Source of the DNA: Prevotellaceae bacterium
GTDB taxonomy: Bacteria; Bacteroidota; Bacteroidia; Bacteroidales; UBA932
Reading direction: 5' to 3'
DNA length: 56,681 bases
Assembly: GCA_031258195.1 (NCBI GenBank)
Contig: JAIRNF010000055.1
Coordinates: forward strand, 1 to 56,681
Shown piece by piece: positions 16,640 to 25,555 of the stretch (positions within the stretch are counted from its first letter, which is position 1; each line of letters starts with the position of its first letter). The notes under the pieces were generated by a model. It was not told the DNA's origin, did not search any database, and saw only the letters and a list, made by a program, of their open reading frames with translations. The translations under genes and the position numbers were made by a program.

Positions 16640-17665
16640 TTATTTCGCCAGCACCTTTTTTAGTGCTTCTACAAAGTCTTTAATATCATTTTCTGTTGTA
16701 TCAAACGAGGTCATCCAGCGAACTTCAGACCTGTCCTCGTCCCACACATGGAAAAAGTATTCTTTTTGCAGCTTAGCTATAGCCCGTTGAGGAATAATGG
16801 CAAAAATGCCATTTGCCTGTACCTTTTGTGTTATTGCTACTTCCGGAATTTTCGCCACCTCTTCGGCTAACAACTGTGCCATACGATTTGCGTGAGCCGC
16901 CGTACGATAACAAAGATCGTTAGAAAGATATGCTTCGAACTGCGCGGCTACGTAGCGCATTTTAGATGCCAACTGCATGCCTTGTTTACGTATAAACTTA
17001 AAACCGTTGCTTAGTTCCGGTTTAAAAAATACGATGGCTTCGCCAAACATCAACCCGTTCTTTGTTCCCCCGAAAGATAGTATATCAACACCTGTACCGC
17101 TAACCATTTCTTTAAACGTTTTACCTAACGATACAGCAGCATTCGCTAAACGGGCTCCATCTACATGGAATAGGAGGTTGTTGCTGTGGGCATAATCCGC
17201 CAATACTTTCAACTCTTCTAACGTATATACCGTTCCCATCTCGGTTACTTGAGATACGGATATAACGCTGGGCTGAACATGGTGTTGATCGCCAAAGCCA
17301 TGCATATGCTTTTTTACTCCTTCAACTGTAATCTTTCCATCGATTGTAGGTACTGTAATCAGCTTAGCGTTTAAGAATTTTTCGGGGGCTCCACATTCGT
17401 CAACGTTAATGTGTGCCAACTCCGAGCATATTACAGCATTATACGGACGTATAGCGGCAGATAGTCCCAATACGTTTGCTGCCGTACCTGTAAACGTAAA
17501 GAACACCTCAACCTGCGAGCTGAGTACTTCTTTAAACTTTTTTATTGTTCGCTGTGTAATTTCATCATCGCCGTATGCTATGGCATGCCCTTGGTTAGCG
17601 GATTCTATAGCCCGCAGGATATCCGCATGAACTCCCGAATTATTATCGCTTGCAAAACTTCTCAT
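16640..17665 (-). CDS. ltaE: Low-specificity L-threonine aldolase
   Basis: A 341-residue PLP enzyme of fold type I, beta-eliminating lyase family. The PLP lysine is Lys202 in FGGTKNG, with the ring-nitrogen aspartate at Asp169 (FHVDGARLANA). The N-terminus (SDNNSGVHADIL) and TGTAANVLGL match threonine aldolases, which split L-threonine or allo-threonine into glycine and acetaldehyde. Cytosolic. It follows the nitroreductase gene by 15 bases. Confidence 0.9.
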   Translation of the reverse strand: MRSFASDNNSGVHADILRAIESANQGHAIAYGDDEITQRTIKKFKEVLSSQVEVFFTFTGTAANVLGLSAAIRPYNAVICSELAHINVDECGAPEKFLNAKLITVPTIDGKITVEGVKKHMHGFGDQHHVQPSVISVSQVTEMGTVYTLEELKVLADYAHSNNLLFHVDGARLANAAVSLGKTFKEMVSGTGVDILSFGGTKNGLMFGEAIVFFKPELSNGFKFIRKQGMQLASKMRYVAAQFEAYLSNDLCYRTAAHANRMAQLLAEEVAKIPEVAITQKVQANGIFAIIPQRAIAKLQKEYFFHVWDEDRSEVRWMTSFDTTENDIKDFVEALKKVLAK

Positions 17666-17680
17666 ACTACAGTAAATACA

Positions 17681-18427
17681 TTATTTTCCGTTATTCATAA
17701 ATCCCTGCTTTGCCAATACAGCTAACAATGTCTTCGATATATCCTCATTCACTGCTTTGGGGTAACGGTTATCGGTAAATATTTGCGCTAAAGTATCTTT
17801 ACGATTTTCTCTGATAAAGTTTGCAGTAGAGGGTAACGCTTCTTTCTCCGCGTATATTTTATCTATCTCCTCTTCGCTATAATCGTGATAACGTTCGCGA
17901 TGTACTACGCCGTATAACGGGAGCCTGTCAACCAGCTCAGGCTCTTCGTCGGGATAGCCCATAACAACAGTTATAACAGGAACAACACCTAATGGCAAGT
18001 TAAGAATATCAATGATCGCTTCGGCTTTATAGAGCGTTGTACCCAAGTAGCAAATACCCAGACCTTTTTCTTCGGCAGCAATACAACAGTTCTGCGCAGC
18101 AAGTAATGCGTCTGTCATACCAACCAAAAACGAAAGAAAATTATCGTAACCCGGCTCGGCATTTCGCTGCCTACACCATTTAGAAAAACGGTTGAAGTCG
18201 GCACAAAACGTAAGCTGTACGGGCGCTTTTGATGCAGGTTGGTTAAAGTGACATGGTGCCAGTTCTCGTAACAATGCCTCATCGGCTGTACAAACAATGC
18301 TATATGCCTGCATATTACCAGTATTGGACGCACGCATACCCGCTTCCAAAATAAAATTAACTATATCTTCTTCTACAGCCTTTGCTTTAAACTTCCGTAT
18401 AGAACGGTGACTAAACAATGTTTCCAT
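17681..18427 (-). CDS. Nitroreductase family NAD(P)H-dependent FMN oxidoreductase
   Basis: A 248-residue protein from ATG 18427 (METLFSHRSIRKF); a TTG just upstream is ignored. The start carries the FMN phosphate-binding HRSIRKF motif. The middle (ALLAAQNCCIAAEEKGLGICYLGT) and VVPVITVVMGYPDEEPE are characteristic of the NfsA/FRP-type nitroreductases. It likely reduces quinones or nitroaromatics with NADPH; the physiological substrate is unknown. It is the first gene of the leftward operon, and a -7 box lies 28 bases upstream. Confidence 0.87.
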   Translation of the reverse strand: METLFSHRSIRKFKAKAVEEDIVNFILEAGMRASNTGNMQAYSIVCTADEALLRELAPCHFNQPASKAPVQLTFCADFNRFSKWCRQRNAEPGYDNFLSFLVGMTDALLAAQNCCIAAEEKGLGICYLGTTLYKAEAIIDILNLPLGVVPVITVVMGYPDEEPELVDRLPLYGVVHRERYHDYSEEEIDKIYAEKEALPSTANFIRENRKDTLAQIFTDNRYPKAVNEDISKTLLAVLAKQGFMNNGK

Positions 18428-18454
18428 CAATAAACTTAATTAAACCTAACTTTA

Positions 18455-18462
18455 CAAAAGTA
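18455..18462 (-). promoter_or_regulatory. -7 box (TACTTTTG) for the nitroreductase operon
   Basis: Minus-strand TACTTTTG matches TAnnTTTG and lies 28 bases upstream of the nitroreductase ATG. No TTTG at the normal -33 distance is visible, so this is a single-box call. Confidence 0.45.
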
Positions 18463-18654
18463 GTCTAAACTCACAAATAAGTATCTAAATTACGAATTTT
18501 CCTTTTGCTTTCGTTTTGTTTTCGGAATCTTTTTTATTAAACACTAGACAATTGCGAAAGAGAGATTACCTTAGCAAACACTTTTTAACATCAACATGAG
18601 GCAAATAACTCTGAAAAGACGTATTTTAGCCAAAAGTTTAAACTAGCGTTCGAT

Positions 18655-20655
18655 TTGAAAACAAAGCATATTATTCTTGCCATAATAGCGCTGCTCCTCT
18701 TTTCGAGTATGCCTGCAAAGGCCCAATACGATAAAGAGCTGTTCTTTATGAGGGGGCGCCAGTTCTTAATAAACAACAAATTTGCGCAAGCTATTGATAA
18801 CTTTAATACTCTTCTTAAAGCAGATACATCGTTATATGAGGCGTATTTTTTTAGAGGAATAGCAAAATATAATCTTGGAGATGTTATGGGTGCGCAGCAA
18901 GATTTTTCGAATGCCTTGCGGCTAAACCCTGTTTATACTCAAGCATACCACTACCGGGCTATTGCGCGCAACAGCCTAAACAGATACGACGACGCGCTTG
19001 CCGATCTGGAACAAGCGCTTGACCTCAGACCGGATGCTCCCGTTCTATATTTCACAAGGGGTGCAACCTACTTCATGTCGCAGCAGTTTGAAAAAGCTAT
19101 TGATGATTTTAACCGTTTTCTACGGCACGAGCCTAAAGCCACAGAAGCATACATAAACAGAGGTACGGCATACCTATTCCTCAAAGACACAACTCAAGCC
19201 CTTGCCGACTACGACAAAGCTATTTCGCTCAACACTTTTGACCCTGAAAGTTATATTCGACGAGCACGAATATATGCCGTACAAGACAAAAACGATTTGG
19301 CTACAGCCGATCTGAATATGGCTATCAGCATGGATTCTACAAATTCGTTCAGCTACTTTAACCGCTCGCTTGTACGTTACAATACGGATGATATCAATGG
19401 CTCTCTCGAAGACCTGAATAAGGTTATCGAGCTAAATCCCGAAAACTCTCTAACCTTCTATAACCGGGCAATTATCCGCTCTCAGGTTGGCGATTATAAT
19501 AATGCGTTAGATGATTATACTAAAGTAATCAGCATAAATCCAAACAATGTATTAGGATACTACAACCGGGCATCTGTGTATATGCAGCTCGGCCACTACT
19601 ACGAAGCAATAAGAGATTATGATAAAGCAATTGAGCTATATCCCGATTTTGCCAACGCATACCTCAACCGCTCCTATGCTAAACGCGAAACCGGGCAAAT
19701 GAGACCGGCTAAAGAAGACTACGATATTGCTCAGTTAAAGATTAACGAGTATCGCTCGAAAATGAATGATAGCACGTTCTCTGTATTTGCCGATACCAGC
19801 AGAATGTTTAATAAGCTGCTTGCGCTTGATGCCGACTTCTCTAAGCAAAACTTTAAGCATAGTTTGGCTAAAGAGCGTGAGCTGGATATGACGCTTAAGC
19901 CTTTGTTCCGCGTAATTGCAGGCGCACCGCTAAATCCGCAAACGCTGGATAAGCAATTTTTCCACCCTCAGCTGGAAGAGCTGAAGAGAACTTATGCCGG
20001 CTACAAAGCAGATATAACCAATAGAGAACATATACTCAGCTCCGAAGATTTAATAACGCTTGATTCTATTGCTAACGAACGAATACGGATTCACCCGGAT
20101 GATGTAAGCAGTTATTTCGAAAAAGCGGTTGTCCAGGGGCAGCTAAAACAGTTTACCAGCTCGCTGAACTACTATGCAAAAGCAATAGAGATTGATCCGA
20201 AAGATCCGTTCTTATACATCAACAGAAGTACTATAAACAGCGAAATGGTTGATTTTATATCATCGATAGACAACAGCGTTCAGACTATTGTAATCGATAA
20301 TACGGGTTCGGGCAATAAAACACGAACAAAAATGGATGTTAGGATATATAACTACGAAGAAGCTATTGCCGATCTGAATAAAGCTATAAAACTGTCGCCC
20401 GACCTTACATACGCTTATTATAATCGCGCCAACCTGCAATGTATGTCGGGTAATATGCCCGATGCCATTGATGATTACAGTAAGGCGACAGAGCTGTACC
20501 CCTACTTTGCAGAGGCTTACTTTAACAGGGGGCTGATACAAATATATTTGAAAGACACTGAAAAAGGCTGCTTAGACATCAGCAAGGCAGGCGAACTCGG
20601 CATTAGCGATGCCTATGCTATAATAAGAAAGTTCTGTACCGATACTGACGATTAG
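18655..20655 (+). CDS. Secreted protein with many tetratricopeptide repeats
   Basis: A 666-residue protein starting at TTG 18655, the only start that gives the full signal peptide (KHIILAIIALLLFSSMPAKA, cleaved near residue 24). About ten consecutive TPRs follow (about 30-360), each with a pattern such as FNRSLVRYNTDDINGSLEDL. A linker without repeats spans about 365-490, and three to four more TPRs run to the C-terminus. It is predicted to be periplasmic and to act as a protein-binding scaffold; no enzymatic domain is seen. Transcribed alone: the upstream neighbour is divergent and a strong terminator follows. Confidence 0.85.
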   Translation: MKTKHIILAIIALLLFSSMPAKAQYDKELFFMRGRQFLINNKFAQAIDNFNTLLKADTSLYEAYFFRGIAKYNLGDVMGAQQDFSNALRLNPVYTQAYHYRAIARNSLNRYDDALADLEQALDLRPDAPVLYFTRGATYFMSQQFEKAIDDFNRFLRHEPKATEAYINRGTAYLFLKDTTQALADYDKAISLNTFDPESYIRRARIYAVQDKNDLATADLNMAISMDSTNSFSYFNRSLVRYNTDDINGSLEDLNKVIELNPENSLTFYNRAIIRSQVGDYNNALDDYTKVISINPNNVLGYYNRASVYMQLGHYYEAIRDYDKAIELYPDFANAYLNRSYAKRETGQMRPAKEDYDIAQLKINEYRSKMNDSTFSVFADTSRMFNKLLALDADFSKQNFKHSLAKERELDMTLKPLFRVIAGAPLNPQTLDKQFFHPQLEELKRTYAGYKADITNREHILSSEDLITLDSIANERIRIHPDDVSSYFEKAVVQGQLKQFTSSLNYYAKAIEIDPKDPFLYINRSTINSEMVDFISSIDNSVQTIVIDNTGSGNKTRTKMDVRIYNYEEAIADLNKAIKLSPDLTYAYYNRANLQCMSGNMPDAIDDYSKATELYPYFAEAYFNRGLIQIYLKDTEKGCLDISKAGELGISDAYAIIRKFCTDTDD

Positions 20656-20665
20656 GCTGCTAACT

Positions 20666-20705
20666 AAAAAACGCTAACTTTGCCATTGTAAAGTTAGCGT
20701 TTTTT
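20666..20705 (+). terminator. Strong intrinsic terminator after the TPR gene
   Basis: A stem of at least 11 bp (ACGCTAACTTT at 20671-20681 with AAAGTTAGCGT at 20690-20700, extended by A/T pairs) has an 8-base loop and ends in a run of T. The left arm also contains TAACTTTG (20675-20682), an exact -7 consensus that could serve rpe 43 bases downstream. Confidence 0.85.
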
Positions 20706-20724
20706 TTAACCTAAAAGTGTAGTA

Positions 20725-21369
20725 ATGCCTAAGTTTATTTCCGCATCGTTGCTTTCTGCCAACTTCCTTAAGCTGGGAAAGGATATAGAAATGCTTAACT
20801 CACATACCGATTGGTTCCATATTGACGTGATGGACGGCGTTTTTGTACCAAATATTTCTTACGGATTTCCTGTTATCCGCTACATTAAGCAAGCCGCAAA
20901 GAACCCCCTCGATGTTCATCTGATGATCGTTGACCCCGACAGATATCTAGAGGAAGCGAAAAACGTAGGTGCCGATATTATAACGGTTCATTACGAAGCG
21001 TGTACGCATTTACATCGTACGTTAAGCAAAATACGCTCATTGGGGGTAAAAGCAGGCGTTGCTCTTAATCCGCATACCCCCGTTGTATTACTGGAAGACA
21101 TAGCAGAAGAAATAGATTTGCTGCTTGTAATGTCTGTTAACCCGGGCTTTGGCGGACAAAAATTTATAGAACATTCTTACAATAAGGTAAGACAGGCAAA
21201 AGAGTTGTTCAGCAAAAAACAACCTAACGCCCTTATTGAAGTTGATGGAGGTATTGGAACGCAGAATGCTGCAAAGCTATACGAAGCAGGTGCCGATGTG
21301 CTGGTAAGCGGCGCATCTATTTTTTCATCTGCTGATTCGGTGGAGACAATTGCCTTAATGAAGGCATAA
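20725..21369 (+). CDS. rpe: Ribulose-phosphate 3-epimerase
   Basis: A 214-residue TIM-barrel enzyme interconverting D-ribulose 5-phosphate and D-xylulose 5-phosphate in the pentose phosphate pathway. Metal ligands and catalytic residues are visible: His32 and Asp34 (FHIDVMDG), His65 (DVHLMI) and Asp174 (EVDGG). Phosphate-binding motifs SVNPGFGGQ and VSGASIF are present, and length is normal. Its last 53 bases overlap the 3' end of the convergent OstA-like gene. Confidence 0.96.
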   Translation: MPKFISASLLSANFLKLGKDIEMLNSHTDWFHIDVMDGVFVPNISYGFPVIRYIKQAAKNPLDVHLMIVDPDRYLEEAKNVGADIITVHYEACTHLHRTLSKIRSLGVKAGVALNPHTPVVLLEDIAEEIDLLLVMSVNPGFGGQKFIEHSYNKVRQAKELFSKKQPNALIEVDGGIGTQNAAKLYEAGADVLVSGASIFSSADSVETIALMKA

Positions 21370-23194
21370 CGGTTTCGCTCTTTTGATGTATCCAACTATC
21401 TTTTCCCACCTCTAACAAACGAGAGGTAATAGGAAAAATTGGAGGTTCGTAACTTTCTACCTGTAATCTTTCGGATGGATGTACTATCCGTGTAAACAAA
21501 TCTTCTCGACTTTTTGGTCGGCGAGCACCTTGCCAATTCAGCCCTCTCAACTCTTTATCCTCTTCGGGCAGCATATCTAGCGGATACAGCTTAGAAGCAA
21601 TTTCGTACTCGTATTTTACCCGATGTATTCTACTTTCTCTGAAGTATATCGTCATATTAGCACTTTCCGATACGCTAACATTCGATATAATACCCTTATC
21701 TCTTTGGTAATAGATGTTCTGAGCATTGCCATATACATCGAGCTTATCTACCGCATTGTTTGCAAAAAAGGCTTTCATATTTCGCCCTTTTACCTGCGTG
21801 TACCTAGCGCTATCTTCTTGTATCGCAATGAATGGGGAGTTGTAGAAATCGGCAGCATCGAGAACACCGTTGTGCATAGTAAAGTATATACTATCAGATG
21901 ATATCTGTGTTGTATCGCTCCATATTACAGGGTTTACATACATTTTAGCCACAGAATCTCTGGTATTAAATACCATAGAATCGCAAACAGCTTGCAAGTC
22001 GTGACGATAAGCACGAACATTACGAAATGCATACATCTGACGAAACACGCTATCTACAGGCTGCTCGCTTACAATAGAATCGGGCTGTGGAATATATAAT
22101 GCAGGGTTAGGATATGTTACAGACCGTATGGTATCTGCCGTTAAGAATAACGTATCAATAATTGGTTTATTTTCTGCAATCATCATTACTGGAGGCTCTA
22201 CAACATCTATGCTATCTGCAAATTGCAACCCCTCCTCTTCTACTCCTAACTCTATATTCTGCTGACCGTTATTTTCTTCTCTCTTTGAGTAGTACGCTAT
22301 AGCAGGATTTTTATACACCTCGACAAATTCGGGGTTATTAAAGAACCGACCCTCATCGCCAAAAACTATGGAGGATCGAACGGTATCTAACACCTGTATA
22401 TTTCCATGCAGCAACCCCCGCTCTTCTGCTTGATAGTAGTAAAGACTATCCGTCCAGAGCTCGTTATCGGGCGTGCAGAGATATACATTATCGGTAAAGA
22501 AAACTTCGTTATTGGTTTTCTTCTGCCAACCGTAGTTAGCCGATAAATAGCTATCGTTTTGCCATATTTGCGTTGGACCAAGAAAGAGAATGTCTTCGAC
22601 GTTCATGCTGTACTCCATAGTATCGCAGGTAATGGTATATTCTTGGTTCATCATGGCGACATTACCCGCAAACATAAAGAGATCGGGTTGTGCATAGTAG
22701 TACCCTCTGTCGCTCTCCAATAATTCGCCATTTCTGTCAACAGCTCCACCATTAAAGTAGATGCCCAACTCCTGTTCAACATTATAGTCGAAATACTGTG
22801 TCAGCAACGTCATATTGTCCCTATTCATTCGCACAATATTACCTCTAACCCCTACCCACCCGCCATCATAGGTCATCTTATCGCACCGAATTGTAGATGC
22901 GCCCTGAAATACTTCAATATGACTGAATAAATCAAGGCTGTCGGCAGTGTATAGATATACGCTATCACAAGTAATTATCACGCCGTTCTCAACCTGCTCG
23001 ATAACTACATTTCCCAGCATTTTATTACCCGATTCTCCGTTGCCATAATCAAGGTTTCGCACAGTATCTACCTGCCTTACAATAACGGAAGACCTACTTT
23101 TAGCTTGTTCTGGATTTGGTTGCGAGCCTAGCCTCAACGATAGAACTAGCAATAAAAGTAACGTACTTAGTATGTATATGGTTGATCTCGACAT
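21317..23194 (-). CDS. OstA/LptA-like LPS-transport-type protein
   Basis: A 625-residue exported protein. A hydrophobic signal or anchor lies at about 5-22 ([17 protein letters not shown]). The repeated beta-strand pattern is that of the OstA-like N-terminal family (GNVVIEQVENGVIITCDSVY, then TYDGGWVGVRGNIVRMNRDN). These domains form beta-jellyroll sheets that, in LptA/LptD, carry lipopolysaccharide across the periplasm. The C-terminal barrel of LptD is absent, so it is likelier a periplasmic bridge-type protein. It ends the guaB-SurA operon. Its 3' end overlaps the convergent rpe gene by 53 bases, adding about 18 residues. Confidence 0.8.
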   Translation of the reverse strand: MSRSTIYILSTLLLLLVLSLRLGSQPNPEQAKSRSSVIVRQVDTVRNLDYGNGESGNKMLGNVVIEQVENGVIITCDSVYLYTADSLDLFSHIEVFQGASTIRCDKMTYDGGWVGVRGNIVRMNRDNMTLLTQYFDYNVEQELGIYFNGGAVDRNGELLESDRGYYYAQPDLFMFAGNVAMMNQEYTITCDTMEYSMNVEDILFLGPTQIWQNDSYLSANYGWQKKTNNEVFFTDNVYLCTPDNELWTDSLYYYQAEERGLLHGNIQVLDTVRSSIVFGDEGRFFNNPEFVEVYKNPAIAYYSKREENNGQQNIELGVEEEGLQFADSIDVVEPPVMMIAENKPIIDTLFLTADTIRSVTYPNPALYIPQPDSIVSEQPVDSVFRQMYAFRNVRAYRHDLQAVCDSMVFNTRDSVAKMYVNPVIWSDTTQISSDSIYFTMHNGVLDAADFYNSPFIAIQEDSARYTQVKGRNMKAFFANNAVDKLDVYGNAQNIYYQRDKGIISNVSVSESANMTIYFRESRIHRVKYEYEIASKLYPLDMLPEEDKELRGLNWQGARRPKSREDLFTRIVHPSERLQVESYEPPIFPITSRLLEVGKDSWIHQKSETVMPSLRQLSPPNQQMKK

Positions 23195-23285
23195 TCAGTT
23201 TCAACAGTAAACAAAAGAGCAAAACATGCCACTATTTTTGCTCTAACTTGTTTTAAATATGATTTTAAAATTCTATTACTATAAA

Positions 23286-24635
23286 TTACTGCCCCCAATT
23301 ACTATACTGAAACTTACAATTTTGATATTCGGGAGCCAGCTGTATAAACGTTTCTGCCTGCTTTTTATTAATCCACTCTTTAAATTTTTCCATCCGCTTC
23401 GTATTCTGCACAACCATCTTCACCATAGCAAAATCTTCAACTACATTAATTGTATGCGACGGAATAAATTCTTTTATCTTAATAATCTTATAGATTACAT
23501 TTCCTTTTTCATCTTGCGATTCAAACGGCTCCGATATTTCACCTTCTTTTAGATTCCTAATAATAAAATAATCAGTACCCAACTGATCCTTATCAAACGC
23601 ATTAGATACCGTTTGCGGATTAACTACTACACCCTTATTAAATCGAGATGTTTGATCTTCGGAAAATTTCATTGCCGCCTGCTCGAAAGTAAGGCTGTCA
23701 TTTAATACTAGCGATTTGATAGAATCTAATTTACCGGAAACCGCCTGCTTATCATCTGTTGTATATTTAGGCTTTATTAGTATGTGCCGAACGTTAACCA
23801 TATTATTCGCTTGCTTTTCAATCATCTGAATAATATGTAAACCGTCTTGCGTTTCTACAATTTGAGATACTTGTCCTGTTTTCAGGGCTAAAGAGGCATC
23901 TTTAAAAGCGGGCCAATAGTTAGTTGCAGGAGCTAAGCCAAGCTCCCCCCCTCTCCTTGCACTCCCTGGATCTTCGGAGTACATAAGTGCTAACATCGAA
24001 AATTTTTCTCCATTTAAAATTCTCTCACGAAGGGCAAGCAGCCGCTCTCTCGCCAAAAATGTTGCATTTTCTTTAGAAGGATATATAACTATTTGTTGAA
24101 GGATATACTGATCTGGCACTATAGGAAGACTGTCTTTTGGCGTTCTCTTGTAGAAAGAAGTAACATCTTCGGGTGTTAGCTCTACTCCCTGAACGATTTT
24201 TCCTTGCATACTTTTACTCAACTCTTCTTCTTTTACCATATCCATTAACCGTTCTCTAATCTTATGCATAGGAATTCTGAAATAATCTTCTACAGCCTTA
24301 GTGCTACCATGAATAGATATATACCATTGTATTCGTCTTTCAACGTTTTCGCTTACCGCCTCTTCACTAACCGACAAACTATCAATTTTAGATTGCGCAA
24401 GAAGTAATTTTTGAAGCAGCTTCTCTTCAAGAACATCACAGTTTGAGTCGTCTCCAATCAACATACCTTGAGCTCTAAGCAACTGCTTTCCTTCTTCAAT
24501 ATCAGAAAGAAAAATAGCTTCGCTTCCCACAGTTGCCACAACTTTATCTATTATACCCGTTTGTGCATTAACCGAAAATGCATAAAATGCTACTAACAGC
24601 ATAAAAAGTATAACCGACTTACTAATAGTTCTCAT
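23286..24635 (-). CDS. surA: SurA-like periplasmic peptidyl-prolyl isomerase
   Basis: A 449-residue chaperone with a signal peptide (about 1-24, ending SVNA). A SurA N-terminal helical domain (about 28-165) is followed by two parvulin-type domains (about 170-270 and 280-375; PDQYILQQIVIYPSKE, EDPGSARRGGELG, VNVRHILIKPKY) and a C-terminal helix. It should assist folding of outer-membrane beta-barrels. The second parvulin domain is less conserved than the first. Its position between a PPIase-like lipoprotein gene and the OstA-like gene fits an outer-membrane assembly role. Confidence 0.88.
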   Translation of the reverse strand: MRTISKSVILFMLLVAFYAFSVNAQTGIIDKVVATVGSEAIFLSDIEEGKQLLRAQGMLIGDDSNCDVLEEKLLQKLLLAQSKIDSLSVSEEAVSENVERRIQWYISIHGSTKAVEDYFRIPMHKIRERLMDMVKEEELSKSMQGKIVQGVELTPEDVTSFYKRTPKDSLPIVPDQYILQQIVIYPSKENATFLARERLLALRERILNGEKFSMLALMYSEDPGSARRGGELGLAPATNYWPAFKDASLALKTGQVSQIVETQDGLHIIQMIEKQANNMVNVRHILIKPKYTTDDKQAVSGKLDSIKSLVLNDSLTFEQAAMKFSEDQTSRFNKGVVVNPQTVSNAFDKDQLGTDYFIIRNLKEGEISEPFESQDEKGNVIYKIIKIKEFIPSHTINVVEDFAMVKMVVQNTKRMEKFKEWINKKQAETFIQLAPEYQNCKFQYSNWGQ

Positions 24636-24686
24636 TCTGCAATGTGTTTATATTGTTCAATACCCTATAAATTCTCTATATAAAAA

Positions 24687-25547
24687 CTACTCGTTAATTC
24701 GAATGTTCACCTTTTCTCGCTTTATTGCATCTTCATATATACGTTGCTCTAACTCGCTCAACAACTTCTGTCGTCTGGTGTTCAAAATAATAGATTTTAT
24801 TACTTTATGCTCATAATCAATCGGGGCATATCCCCCTCGTGAAATATACCCTCTAACGTTTACCAAATATGTATATATATCGTCTTTATCCTCAATATAC
24901 TTTTGTTTTTCCATAAGCGACTCATATATTTGGGATGACTGCGGCAATAACTTTGTAATTACAGAAAAATCAACCCATTGATCGTTAAAGCTATCATACT
25001 TATCTGCCACCTGTATGCAAAGATCGGCTAAATCTCTAACATTAACCTCATCTTTAGAACGATATAACTCTTTTATTTCCTTTAGGTGAGGCGATGAAGT
25101 TGGAATCTTAATAAATACCGCTTTTGCCAACGGATTTAAGAGCTTAAGATTCTCCTTATTCTCATCATAAAAAGTCTGTACCTCTTCTTGTGTAATCAAC
25201 GTATCTAAATGTCGATTTACATATTCCTGCTCATAGCGATAAATAAGCAGGGAGGTTCTATAATCCTCCAATTGATACGCTATATCTTTCTTGCTTTCGC
25301 TCAGGCTTACCTCTGCTTCGGATAGAATAAGCTGCTTTCTTGTCCAGCCGTTAGCATAGGTTTCAAGCAACCTAATGCTATCTTCGTAAGATGTACCTTC
25401 AGGAAAAATATCCGGAATATCAGAATCGTATAAAATCTTTCCTCCAGTTTCTGCTACAATAATTCTATCATCCTTGCAGCTAAATAGAAAATTAACCGCA
25501 AACGAAATTACTATCACTAGAACTATTTTATTAAAGGTGTACTTCAT
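24687..25547 (-). CDS. SurA/PpiC-related lipoprotein lacking a clear parvulin domain
   Basis: A 286-residue lipoprotein: hydrophobic signal followed by the lipobox LFSC, with the acylated cysteine near residue 24. The remainder resembles the helical SurA/trigger-type chaperone domain (EDSIRLLETYANGWTRKQLI, then EEVQTFYDENKENLKL), but no convincing complete parvulin catalytic fold is visible. It may be a membrane-tethered chaperone working with SurA, which is encoded 51 bases downstream. It starts 8 bases after guaB. Confidence 0.72.
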   Translation of the reverse strand: MKYTFNKIVLVIVISFAVNFLFSCKDDRIIVAETGGKILYDSDIPDIFPEGTSYEDSIRLLETYANGWTRKQLILSEAEVSLSESKKDIAYQLEDYRTSLLIYRYEQEYVNRHLDTLITQEEVQTFYDENKENLKLLNPLAKAVFIKIPTSSPHLKEIKELYRSKDEVNVRDLADLCIQVADKYDSFNDQWVDFSVITKLLPQSSQIYESLMEKQKYIEDKDDIYTYLVNVRGYISRGGYAPIDYEHKVIKSIILNTRRQKLLSELEQRIYEDAIKREKVNIRINE

Positions 25548-25555
25548 GCAAGCCC

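Noticed and set aside
18655-20655. DNA-level tandem repeats in the TPR gene
   Set aside because: The repeats are divergent at the DNA level and reflect protein TPR motifs only.
23259-23552. Rightward open frame opposite surA
   Set aside because: Low-complexity Phe/Leu-rich translation on the antisense strand of a well-supported gene.
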